Shown piece by piece: positions 1-7,976 of a stretch of DNA of 64,000 nucleotides. Position numbers and translations under genes: made by a program. The notes under the pieces were generated by a model. The model did not search any database. It was not told where the DNA came from and was given only the letters and a program-made list of their open reading frames with translations. The stretch covers positions 186,001 to 250,000 of the forward strand of contig JAJDUF010000011.1 of NCBI GenBank assembly GCA_022826725.1, in the 5' to 3' direction. Positions within the stretch are counted from its first letter, which is position 1. Each line of letters opens with the position of its first letter. This stretch comes from Chloroflexota bacterium. Its GTDB lineage: Bacteria; Chloroflexota; UBA11872; UBA12225; JAJDUF01.

Positions 1-1064
1 GCCTCCTGAGGGCTGGGGGCAAAGAACCCGGCCTGCCCTTGCACCACGTAGGGGATATTGCCGCCTTCTTGCCCCCCGGCCGGCCGGCTCAGGATCAAGG
101 GACGCCCCATGGCCAAGGCCTCGCTGACCGTCACCGAGCCGGGTTTCGTGGCGACGATGTCGGCAGCGGTCATCAGATCGGCCGTAGACGGCACGTATCC
201 GTAGACCCGCACCGGGAGCGGCCAGGCGATCCCTTCCAGTGCGTTCCGAGAGCGCACGTTGCTGCCGGTGACGACCGCGATCTGAAACTCGCGCCCGGTT
301 TGTTGCGCCAGCGCGGCCACCGCCCGCACCCGTTTGACCAAGCTGCCGGCCCCGGCGCCGCCGCCCATGAACAGGACGAGCGGTAGCTCCGGGTCGAGGT
401 CGAGCCGCCGGCGCATTTCCGTCTGGCTGGCCGGTTTGGCCTCCTCGCTTTCCGTAGGATCGTGCGGGCCTGGCGGTGTCGTCGGCACATGGCGGCGGCC
501 GTATTCGGGACGCAGGGGGATACCGAGGCGGGCGACCCGCTGCGATGCAACGCCATAGCGCATGAGCGTAGCCGCGGCGGCCTCCGAGCCGGCGACGTAG
601 TGATCCACCCCATCGGCTACCCAGACGCGATGTACGTCAACGAGGTCCGTCACGACGGTCACGATGGGCTTGTCGGCGAGGAATGACGACTGCCGGCGGG
701 CCGCAACCGCCGCGCGGACCATGAGCGGATGGACCGACACCACCACGTCCGGCGGCTGCGCTTTCGCGGCGGCCACGACCCGGCGGACCAAGGATTGACC
801 GGCCAAGGCATGGTAGATCAGTGGGCACAGCGGGCTATTGGTGGCTGCATAGATGGCCGACCACAGCCACGGCACATGGACGATGGTCGGCTCGTAGAGA
901 TGAGCGAGGTGGTCCGTCCAGCGCGGCTTGGCAGGAGCAAGCACGTCGAGCACATCCATGGCGAATCGCCCCGGCCTGGCTTTGACAGCCTCGGCCAGGG
1001 CCTCCCCCACTACGACATGCCCGGCTCCTGTGCGGGCTGCCGTCAAGAGCAGCACACGTGTCAC
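1..1064 (-). CDS. MGDG-synthase-like glycosyltransferase (partial, 3' end outside window)
   Basis: Reading the minus strand from a GTG at 1064 gives an open frame that runs off the left edge, about 354 residues. The N-terminus (VTRVLLLTAARTGAGH) matches the opening of monogalactosyldiacylglycerol-synthase/GT28-type glycosyltransferases, where a TAxTGxGH loop precedes the acceptor domain. A mid-protein segment PLVLFMGGG marks the start of the C-terminal nucleotide-sugar domain, and near the edge GNIPYVVQGQAGFF resembles the family's late GN..YVV...G motif. It would transfer a sugar from a UDP- or GDP-sugar to diacylglycerol or another lipid acceptor at the membrane. The start lies 5 bases after the stop of the HD-GYP gene, so the two are probably one transcript. 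The family is clear; the substrate is not. Only the last few tens of residues should be missing. Confidence 0.8.
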   Translation of the reverse strand, partial: MTRVLLLTAARTGAGHVVVGEALAEAVKARPGRFAMDVLDVLAPAKPRWTDHLAHLYEPTIVHVPWLWSAIYAATNSPLCPLIYHALAGQSLVRRVVAAAKAQPPDVVVSVHPLMVRAAVAARRQSSFLADKPIVTVVTDLVDVHRVWVADGVDHYVAGSEAAAATLMRYGVASQRVARLGIPLRPEYGRRHVPTTPPGPHDPTESEEAKPASQTEMRRRLDLDPELPLVLFMGGGAGAGSLVKRVRAVAALAQQTGREFQIAVVTGSNVRSRNALEGIAWPLPVRVYGYVPSTADLMTAADIVATKPGSVTVSEALAMGRPLILSRPAGGQEGGNIPYVVQGQAGFFAPSPQE

Positions 1065-1069
1065 CGGTA

Positions 1070-2359
1070 TTAGCCCAATTCCGCCTTGCCGGCGGCGACC
1101 GAGCCAGTCGCCGCGCCGTTGGGCGCCATCGTCGGCGCCTGCTCTTCCTGTACCGGCATATCCTGGCCCAGTTCGGTTTCCTCCTCGGTGCCCGGACGGA
1201 GGTGTCCCACGGCGGCCTCGATCTCCGGGATACTCGCCTCCAGCGCCTGGACGACATCGAAGTCGAGCGCCTGGCCGGCATCCTGCTTGATGATGGCGAG
1301 CGCCTGCTCGATAGGGAAGGACGGCTTGTAGTAGCGCTTCATGCGTAGGGCATCGTACACGTCGGCGACGGCCAAAATGCGGCCACCCAGCGTCAGGTCG
1401 GCATCGTGGAGGCCGTCAGGGTAGCCCTTCCCGTCTAGGCGCTCGTGGTGCTGACCGGCGATGATCGGGATGTCCTCAAAACCGCGCAGAAACTTGATAT
1501 TGGCCAGGATGTCGTGCGTGAAGCGCGGATGTGCCTTCAACTGCTCCCACTCCGCTTCCGTGGGCCGCCCGGCCTTGGTGAGCACGGCATCGGACACACC
1601 GATCTTGCCGTAGTCGTGCAGCAGTCCGGCCAAGCGGATACACTCGACATAATCCCCCTCCAGGCCCAGCTTCCGTGCCAGGATTTCCGATGAAGCGGCC
1701 ACGCGCTGTGAATGGCCGCTCGTTTCCCGGTCGCGTGCGTCCACGGTACTGGCAAGGGTGGTAACTAAGCTCACGAAAGACTCGCGCTGCGCCTCGTACA
1801 ACTGGGCATTCTCCAGGGCAATCGCCGCCGAGGCCGCAATGGCTTTGAGATAGGTCAAGTCCTCGTAGTCGAAAGCGGCGCCGTTGTGCTTGTTGATGAC
1901 CTGGAACACCCCCAACCTATCACCCTGGCTATTGTCCATGGGCATGAGCAGCATGGAGCGTGTGCGGTAGCCGGTTTTCTGGTCCCACGTCTTGTCGAAT
2001 CGAGGGTCCTGGTAGCAATCGGGGATTAGCAAGGTGACACCGGTTTTTGCCACGTGACCCGCCAATCCGGTGCCGAGCGGCAAGCGGATTTCCTGAATCT
2101 CCAGCTTGGACACGGCGCGGGTCCATAACTCTTGGCGCTCATGGTCTACGAGATAGATTGTAGCCCGGTCGGCGGCCAGCGCCTCGGTAGTCTTCGTGGC
2201 AATCAGCGGCAGTAGCACGTCCAGCTTCACTTCGGCCGCGAGCAGGCGGGTGATGTCCAGCGCCTGCTCGAGCCGTGCTTGCCGACTACGCAAGGCTACA
2301 ACCTCGGCCGCGAGCCGGTCCCGGCGAGGTAGCCCTTCTGCGTCGGTGCTCTGTGTCAT
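1070..2359 (-). CDS. GAF and HD-GYP domain phosphodiesterase
   Basis: This 429-residue soluble protein has a short N-terminal coiled segment, a GAF domain at about residues 28-185 and an HD-GYP domain at about 195-370. Visible HD-GYP signatures are GHSQRV at 215, the HD pair in HDYGKIG at 248-254, HHERLDG near 304 and KGYPDG at 311-316. The family hydrolyses cyclic di-GMP (or related cyclic dinucleotides) at a metal centre. The GAF domain probably senses a ligand and gates activity. The tail after residue 375 is acidic and low in complexity. It ends 5 bases before the glycosyltransferase start, which suggests an operon linking signalling to cell-envelope lipid glycosylation; that link is inferred from position only. 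The ATG is preceded by AAGGGCGG. Confidence 0.88.
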   Translation of the reverse strand: MTQSTDAEGLPRRDRLAAEVVALRSRQARLEQALDITRLLAAEVKLDVLLPLIATKTTEALAADRATIYLVDHERQELWTRAVSKLEIQEIRLPLGTGLAGHVAKTGVTLLIPDCYQDPRFDKTWDQKTGYRTRSMLLMPMDNSQGDRLGVFQVINKHNGAAFDYEDLTYLKAIAASAAIALENAQLYEAQRESFVSLVTTLASTVDARDRETSGHSQRVAASSEILARKLGLEGDYVECIRLAGLLHDYGKIGVSDAVLTKAGRPTEAEWEQLKAHPRFTHDILANIKFLRGFEDIPIIAGQHHERLDGKGYPDGLHDADLTLGGRILAVADVYDALRMKRYYKPSFPIEQALAIIKQDAGQALDFDVVQALEASIPEIEAAVGHLRPGTEEETELGQDMPVQEEQAPTMAPNGAATGSVAAGKAELG

Positions 2360-2611
2360 GCCGAGCCGCCCTTACCAATGCCAAGAGTGCCGTGGGTTCC
2401 GGACAGCCGCGGCGGCTCCGGCAGAACCGCCAGCGGTGATCGCCGCACAGTGTATCGCACCCGTCTAGTGCGCGGATGCACCGGCCGAGCACCCGGCATA
2501 ATGACGGCGCCTCCAATCCTATGCTATGGTGATTTAATCGGTGTGACGCCTCTCCTGTCTCATCTTGTGCAGCAGCGAAACGCCCGGTCTACGCAGTGAA
2601 GGTAGAAAACC

Positions 2612-3226
2612 ATGGCCGTGCCACACTTCATCCCCATTCAGACTGTGCGGCGGCCGGCACAGTCTCCGACGCCCACTGCGCCGCCCGGCCTGGCGCCGGA
2701 GCACAACGGCGCTGTAGAGGCAGCGCTGCCAGTGGATGCCGCAGTCACCGTGCGACGCGCTCGACTCGGCGACGTGCCGGAGATCAAAGCCCTCATTGAT
2801 TTCTACGCGGCACAGAACCGGATGCTCTTCCGTGCTCAGGCGGAGCTTTACGAGACGATCCGCGAATACCATGTGGCCGTCTACGAGGCGGCCGACGGTG
2901 CTGCACGGGTATTAGGCGCGGGTGGCCTGCATGTCACCTGGGAAGACCTCGCCGAGATCAGAGGGCTGGCGGTGGCGCCGGCGGCAGCTGGGCGGGGCGT
3001 TGGTACAAAGATCGTCCGGGCGTGCTTGGCGGAGGCTGTCGAACTGGGATTGCGCCAGGTCTACACGCTCACGCTCGTCCCCGAGTTCTTCGAGCGGCTC
3101 GGCTTCGAGCGTGCCGAGCGCGACTCGTTGCACATCAAGGTGTGGTACGAGTGCTATAAGTGCCCGAAGTTCGCCAACTGCGACGAGATCGCGATGATCC
3201 GCCCGGTAGGACCAGAGCGGCCGTAG
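2612..3226 (+). CDS. GNAT N-acetyltransferase, ArgA-like
   Basis: The 204-residue protein has a disordered N-terminus of about 45 residues followed by a GNAT fold. The acyl-CoA pyrophosphate loop is visible as AAAGRGVGTKI, and EFFERLGF is the usual late strand-helix. The C-terminus carries ECYKCPKFANCDEIAM, a three-cysteine pattern I associate with short stand-alone N-acetylglutamate synthases (ArgA-like proteins of Gram-positives). If so, it makes N-acetylglutamate from glutamate and acetyl-CoA for arginine biosynthesis. No other arg genes are next to it, so the substrate is inferred from the C-terminal motif. The N-terminal extension is unusual; VTVRRARLGDV is where family members normally begin. 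GAAGGTAG precedes the ATG. Confidence 0.75.
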   Translation: MAVPHFIPIQTVRRPAQSPTPTAPPGLAPEHNGAVEAALPVDAAVTVRRARLGDVPEIKALIDFYAAQNRMLFRAQAELYETIREYHVAVYEAADGAARVLGAGGLHVTWEDLAEIRGLAVAPAAAGRGVGTKIVRACLAEAVELGLRQVYTLTLVPEFFERLGFERAERDSLHIKVWYECYKCPKFANCDEIAMIRPVGPERP

Positions 3227-3333
3227 CGCGCCGAACGCACTATCGGCATCCCCCCGCAGCGGGGTAGTTACGGGCCGCTGCGGTAGCTATTGCTTCGGCA
3301 GCGATTGCTCTCGTTGTCACGGAGGGTTGGACG

Positions 3334-3525
3334 ATGCTTTCGACGATGCTCATGCGGAAGACGGAAGAGTATCTTGCCAAGCGATACGAGCAGGGCCGGG
3401 CCGAGGGCCTGGCAGAGGCACTGGTGGCAATGGAAGAGTGGAACCGCCGACGCCTGGCAGCAGAGGCGAAAGGCGAGCCGTTCGATGAACCATTGCCGTC
3501 GGCAACCGAACGTTCCGCGGGGTGA
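3334..3525 (+). CDS. Small charged hypothetical protein
   Basis: This is a 63-residue ORF with a good GGAGG ribosome-binding site ten bases before the ATG. It is rich in Glu, Arg and Ala and predicted to be mostly helical (RKTEEYLAKRYEQGRAEGLA). The RYEQGRAEG pattern resembles C-terminal helices of some transposase-like or Rpn-family proteins, but that is too weak to assign. It lies between the acetyltransferase gene and the convergent SDR gene. I do not recognise a function. The RBS and the absence of a longer overlapping gene are the main reasons to call it. Confidence 0.5.
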   Translation: MLSTMLMRKTEEYLAKRYEQGRAEGLAEALVAMEEWNRRRLAAEAKGEPFDEPLPSATERSAG

Positions 3526-3602
3526 CTCCGCCGCCTCTCTACGCCCCTAGCTCATCCTCCTCGCGTAGATATGGCCGCCGCCCCGGACCGTCCGCTCCCC
3601 GG

Positions 3603-4358
3603 CTACGCTGCGGTCCAGCCGCCATCTACATAGAGCACTTGGCCGGTGATGAACGCACTCGCCTCCCCGGCGAGGAAGACGGCCATGCCGACGACGTCCT
3701 CCGGCTGCCCAGGTCGTCCGAGCGGGGTCCGGCTGATAACCCACTCCCTAAAGGCCTCGTCCTCAAAGAGAGGCGCTGTGAGCGGTGTTAATATCCAGCC
3801 GGGGGCGATGGCGTTGACCCGAATCGCGTGTTGCCCCCACTCCACCGCGAGTGCCATCGTCAGTTGACCGACGGCGCCTTTCGTTGCACCGTAGACGGCC
3901 CGCTGCGGCATACCTTGCCGGGTGGTGAGTGAGGCGATGTTGATGATCGAGCCGCCGCGTCCGGCCGCGATCATCGCGCGACCGGCGGCCTGACAGGCGA
4001 CCAGCGTGCCGCGCAGGTTGACGTTGACGATCTGCTCGAAGTGTGCGGTCGGCACATCTACCGTTGGCTCGCGGATATTCATGCCGGCGACGTTCGCCAC
4101 AATGTCGAGCCGGCCAAGCTCCTGCACGGCCCGGTCTACCAGCGCTGCGACGGCTGCTGAGTCGGCAACGTCCGTCGGGACGGCGAGCGCCCGCCGACCC
4201 TGCGCCGCGGCGCTCGCGGCCACGTCTGCGAGGGCGCTAGAGGTACGGCTGGCCAGCACCACGTCCGCGCCCGCCGCAGCGAACCCCAGCGCCAGTGCCT
4301 TGCCGATACCCCGGCTCGCGCCGGTCACGAGGGCAACTTTGCCATCCAACTCGAACAT
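3603..4358 (-). CDS. SDR family oxidoreductase
   Basis: This 251-residue classical short-chain dehydrogenase/reductase has the cofactor loop TGASRGIGKA at residues 14-23, the NVAG motif near 88 and the catalytic set Ser (IASLTT) with YGATKGA (Tyr and Lys). The PGW turn before the substrate loop and the C-terminal GQVLYVDGGW are typical of FabG/glucose-dehydrogenase-like SDRs. It would use NAD(P)H on a keto or hydroxy substrate in the cytosol. The gene stands alone, divergent from pgi and convergent with the small ORF at 3334. The substrate cannot be told from sequence. Confidence 0.88.
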   Translation of the reverse strand: MFELDGKVALVTGASRGIGKALALGFAAAGADVVLASRTSSALADVAASAAAQGRRALAVPTDVADSAAVAALVDRAVQELGRLDIVANVAGMNIREPTVDVPTAHFEQIVNVNLRGTLVACQAAGRAMIAAGRGGSIINIASLTTRQGMPQRAVYGATKGAVGQLTMALAVEWGQHAIRVNAIAPGWILTPLTAPLFEDEAFREWVISRTPLGRPGQPEDVVGMAVFLAGEASAFITGQVLYVDGGWTAA

Positions 4359-4498
4359 CTCCGTGCTCCTGACGTGCCGTCATCCGCCATATCCATCCGG
4401 CGACAGCCTGGCAGTATACCCTGGCCGCAGCCGGGTATGATGTAGGTGGCCATACCGACATGGCTTACGGCCAGTTGGCCGGCGCAGGAGGTGCATTG

Positions 4499-5953
4499 AT
4501 GGCTGCGCGATACGATGATCTGGACTGGTGCGAGCAGCATCGCCTGCGCCTTGACTACAGCTATGTCATGGAGGAGATGATTGGCACGCCCGTGGGTGTG
4601 AGTCGGCGTGAGCTTGCCGACGCCGCCACGCGGCTGGCGGCGATTGACGCGCGGGTGCGCGCCGAGCATCAGGTCGGAGTCCTCGGCTTCATGGACCTCC
4701 CCACGGCTATGACGGCCGCCGTGCCGCACTTGGTCGAGACGGCGGACCGGCTCGCGGCGGCCGGTGACGCGCACGTAGTCTTGGGGATCGGCGGCTCGTA
4801 TTTGGGCGCGCGAGCGCTCTTCGAGGCGCTGGCACATCCCTACCACAACGAACTGCCGCGCGAGGAGCGCCAGGGTCGTCCGCGCCTCTACTTTGCCGGC
4901 AACGGGATGGACACTGATGCGCTGCGGGGCCTACTCGACCGCTTGCCGACCCGGCCCGGCGCCGAACCGGGCGGTCGCTTTACGATTAACGTCATCTCCA
5001 AGTCGGGCGAAACGTTGGAAACGGCGCTCGCGTTTCGGCTCCTGCGACAGCGGGCAGAGCAGGTCTGGGGCGCTGAGGCGCGGGAGGCTATCGTCGCCAC
5101 GACGGATGCCGCGCGAGGGCGGCTGCGCGACTTGGCGACGGCTGCCGGCTATGAGTCCTTCGAGATACCCGACAACGTTGGGGGGCGCTACTCGGTACTG
5201 ACCGCCGTGGGCCTGCTGCCGGCGGTGGTCGTGGGCATTGACATCGCCGAGTTGCTGGCCGGCGCACGCTATATGGCCGGTTTGTGCGCGGCAAGCGATC
5301 CCTACCTTAATCCGGCCTACCTCCTCGCCATCCTCCATACGCTCATGTACCGGCAGAAGGGGCGCACGATCTCGGTATTCGCGGCGTGGAGTCCCCGTCT
5401 GGAGGCCGTGGGGCTGTGGTATGACCAGCTGTTGGCCGAGAGCCTGGGGAAGGACGGTATCGGCCCGACGCCGCTGACGGTCGTAAATTCGCGGGAGCTA
5501 CACTCGCGCGGGCAGCAGCACCAGGAGGGTGCCCACGACAAGCTGATTACCAACGTGGTCGTTGCCGAGCCGGACCGGGAACACGTCGTGCTGCCGGAGG
5601 TGCCCGGCGATGCGGACGGCCTGAACTACTTGGCCGGGCGGACGTTGCACGCCGGCCAGCAGGCGGCCATCGAGGCGACTGCATTCGCCTACCGGCGGGC
5701 TGGTCGTCCGACACTTGATATCACGCTCCCCACCGTGCGCCCGTTCACGGTGGGCCAACTGATCTACCTGCTGGAGCTGACGACCGTGGTCGATGGCTGG
5801 CTGCTCGGCGTCAACCCACTCGACCAGCCGGGCGTGGAGGCCTACAAGAACTTCATGTTCGGCTTGCTCGAACGCCCGGACGCGCCGCAGTTCGCTCGCT
5901 ACCGTGCGGCGCTGACTGCCGCCGGCCTCCGTCCGGACGAGTTCCGCTGGTGA
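4499..5953 (+). CDS. pgi: Glucose-6-phosphate isomerase
   Basis: The 484-residue enzyme interconverts glucose 6-phosphate and fructose 6-phosphate in the cytosol. Family signatures are VVLGIGGSYLGARAL in the first SIS domain, VISKSGETLET binding the phosphate, NVGGRYSVLTAVGLLP in the second SIS domain, and the C-terminal Q.GVE.YKN segment carrying the catalytic lysine (DQPGVEAYKNFMF). An in-frame ATG lies 39 bases upstream, but AGGAGGTG at 4487-4494 sits just before the ATG at 4499, which is therefore the start. It is convergent with the P-loop gene, and a B-type palindrome lies in the gap. Length and motifs fit the short bacterial/archaeal-type GPI group. Confidence 0.93.
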   Translation: MAARYDDLDWCEQHRLRLDYSYVMEEMIGTPVGVSRRELADAATRLAAIDARVRAEHQVGVLGFMDLPTAMTAAVPHLVETADRLAAAGDAHVVLGIGGSYLGARALFEALAHPYHNELPREERQGRPRLYFAGNGMDTDALRGLLDRLPTRPGAEPGGRFTINVISKSGETLETALAFRLLRQRAEQVWGAEAREAIVATTDAARGRLRDLATAAGYESFEIPDNVGGRYSVLTAVGLLPAVVVGIDIAELLAGARYMAGLCAASDPYLNPAYLLAILHTLMYRQKGRTISVFAAWSPRLEAVGLWYDQLLAESLGKDGIGPTPLTVVNSRELHSRGQQHQEGAHDKLITNVVVAEPDREHVVLPEVPGDADGLNYLAGRTLHAGQQAAIEATAFAYRRAGRPTLDITLPTVRPFTVGQLIYLLELTTVVDGWLLGVNPLDQPGVEAYKNFMFGLLERPDAPQFARYRAALTAAGLRPDEFRW

Positions 5954-5975
5954 TCCTGCTTGTCCTCGTCCCCGG

Positions 5976-6011
5976 TCCCTCTCCACTCATGCAGAGGTAG
6001 GGAGAGTGAGG
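5976..6011. repeat. Extragenic palindrome, family B copy 1
   Basis: This imperfect palindrome of the CCCTCTCC...GGAGAG type overlaps the end region between pgi and the convergent P-loop gene. Similar elements lie at 43629, 44753, 47793 and 50970. It might serve as a bidirectional terminator for the convergent genes. Confidence 0.45.
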
Positions 6012-6529
6012 CCAAGTCGCCGGGCAATCTTGGCTGCTGCCTCTGCCGGTGGTAGGTGGGTGTTGTCAATTGTCAGGGGGTCTCTGTCGAGCGGCGGGAG
6101 CTTGGTCTTATAGGTCTTCATCGAATCGCGTAGATGCTCTGCCGATTGCAGCTTGTTAGAGCGGGATGGCTCCTGGACCCGCCTGAGTAGCTCTTCGAGA
6201 TCACACCCGAGGTGGACCGGATGGGCCTCGCCGCCAGCGCGCTCGACGCGATTGATGACATCCTGGATAAAGTCCTCTCGCACCGTTCGGTCGGGGGCGA
6301 ACGTGAAGATCATGCCCTCAACGCCTTCTTCGATAGCGCGGTCGAAGATCATAAGCCAGATGCGCTCTCGGAGGTCAATGAAGGGCCGGGTCTTGAAGTC
6401 GAATACCGCAGCGACCAGATCAACCGTGAGGTGGTTATGGAACAGCTTGAACCCGGTCAGCGCGGCCAACTCACGGCCCACAGTCAGCTTGCCGACTCCA
6501 GGCGGTCCATAGAGGATAACCAGCTTCAT
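5987..6529 (-). CDS. P-loop kinase-like ATPase
   Basis: The 180-residue protein opens with a Walker A motif, ILYGPPGVGKLT, in an AAA_33/shikimate-kinase-like fold. FHNHLTVDL follows, as in small uncharacterised kinases, and late LPPLDRDPLTIDNT resembles the lid/adenine region. It probably phosphorylates a small molecule, substrate unknown. The Lys after Gly in GKL (instead of GKS/GKT) replaces the usual Ser/Thr with Leu, with Thr following, so metal coordination may be shifted by one residue. It is convergent with pgi and upstream of moeA on the same strand, with an 81-base gap. Confidence 0.65.
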   Translation of the reverse strand: MKLVILYGPPGVGKLTVGRELAALTGFKLFHNHLTVDLVAAVFDFKTRPFIDLRERIWLMIFDRAIEEGVEGMIFTFAPDRTVREDFIQDVINRVERAGGEAHPVHLGCDLEELLRRVQEPSRSNKLQSAEHLRDSMKTYKTKLPPLDRDPLTIDNTHLPPAEAAAKIARRLGLTLPTSA

Positions 6530-6610
6530 GCTTGTCTCACGCGCAGTCCTGTGGTCCTACTCCCGTCAACTCCATCAGGGAGCCGCCAGGTGTGCAGGCC
6601 GAGTAGCGAC

Positions 6611-7942
6611 TCACTCCATCGAGGGCCAGTCGAGCATGAGGACCTGCACCGACTCGCCCTGTTCGATGCGCGTCGTCTGCCGCGGCACGACGACCAGGCC
6701 GTTGGCACGGTGCATGGAGGTGAGAATGCCCGACCCTTGCTCGCCGGTCAGGTGCGCGACCCACTCATCGCCATCGCGGCTCACGATGGCACGCATATAG
6801 TTCTCGCGGCCGCTGCGGTTGGAGATGCGGTGCGCCGCCCGGGCGCGGATGCTCGTCTTGGCCAAGCGGGTGTGGCCGGCGAGGGTGAGGAGCGCTGGGC
6901 GTACCAGAATCTCAAAACCGACCATTGTCGAGACCGGGTTCCCCGGCAGCCCGATGAACGGTACGTCGAGCAGAGTCCCGAAGGCGACCGGCTTGCCGGG
7001 GCGCATGTCAATGGACCAGAACGAGACGTCGCCGTCATGCGCCAGGATGTTCTTGACCACGTCGTAGTCACCCATCGAGACGCCACCGGTGGTCACGATC
7101 ATGTCGGCCCGCTGCCCGCGCCACAGGAGCTCGCGCAGGGACTCGACCGTATCGGCGGCGATGCCGAGCATGAGCGGCTCGCCGCCGTACCAACGCACGA
7201 GCGCCGCCAGCGAATAGCTGTTGGCATTGCGAATGAGGCCGGGGGCGAGCGGTCGGTCAATCTCGACCACCTCGTCGCCGGTGGAGAGAATCGCCACCCG
7301 CGGTCGCTGCACTACGGCGACGCTGGTCCTGCCCAGGGAACCGAGCACGCCAACCTCGGCCGGGCGGATCACCGTGCCGCGCGCGAGGATCGTGTCGCCT
7401 TGACGCTGATCCTCGCCGGCGTGCCGCACGTTATCGTCGTACTTGACCGCCTTGAAGACGCGCACCGCACGCTGCGCGACAATGGCGGTAGCGGCCTCCG
7501 CTGCGCCGTGCCAGCCGCCGAACGCCACACCGTCGGTCAACTCGTAGGGCACGATGCTGTCGGCGCCGGGGGGTAGCGGTGCGCCGGTCAGGATGCGATA
7601 GCATGTGTTGGCCGCTACCGGCTGCTCGGTAGTGGCGCCGGCCGGCAACTCACCTAGCACGGCCAGCATCACCGGACGATCATCGCTGGCTGCCTGGACG
7701 TCGGCAGCCCGTACCGCGTAGCCGTCCATCGCCGAGTTGTCGAAGGGTGGAACGTCGTTTGGCGCTATCACGTCCTCGGCGAGCACCCGGCCCAAGGCGT
7801 CGAGGATCGGTACGTGCTCCGACGGGAGGGGCGAGAAGTGGGCCAGAATACGCTCGCGCGCCTCGTTGACGGTCAGCATGAGATCGGTTGCGGGGCCGGA
7901 GGGTGCTGCCGGCGGCGGCGCGTTGCCGGTGGTGCTTATCAT
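6611..7942 (-). CDS. moeA: Molybdopterin molybdenumtransferase
   Basis: MoeA inserts molybdate into adenylylated molybdopterin to form the molybdenum cofactor. The 443-residue protein shows the MoeA N-terminal domain (FDNSAMDGYAVRA), the MoCF-binding domain (AILSTGDEVVE and VTTGGVSMGDYD) and GLPGNPVSTMV, followed by the C-terminal beta-barrel. I place the start at 7942, where GAGGAAG precedes the ATG. A frame extension to 7987 would overlap the upstream radical SAM gene by 11 bases and adds residues not usual in the family. No molybdoenzyme gene is in the window. Confidence 0.92.
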   Translation of the reverse strand: MISTTGNAPPPAAPSGPATDLMLTVNEARERILAHFSPLPSEHVPILDALGRVLAEDVIAPNDVPPFDNSAMDGYAVRAADVQAASDDRPVMLAVLGELPAGATTEQPVAANTCYRILTGAPLPPGADSIVPYELTDGVAFGGWHGAAEAATAIVAQRAVRVFKAVKYDDNVRHAGEDQRQGDTILARGTVIRPAEVGVLGSLGRTSVAVVQRPRVAILSTGDEVVEIDRPLAPGLIRNANSYSLAALVRWYGGEPLMLGIAADTVESLRELLWRGQRADMIVTTGGVSMGDYDVVKNILAHDGDVSFWSIDMRPGKPVAFGTLLDVPFIGLPGNPVSTMVGFEILVRPALLTLAGHTRLAKTSIRARAAHRISNRSGRENYMRAIVSRDGDEWVAHLTGEQGSGILTSMHRANGLVVVPRQTTRIEQGESVQVLMLDWPSME

Positions 7943-7976
7943 CGTTCTTCCTCGGTCTTGGGCTGCATTGCCCTCT

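Noticed and set aside
6212..7576. 454-codon plus-strand ORF
   Set aside because: It lies opposite the well-supported moeA gene and has no recognisable protein features; high GC produces such shadow frames.
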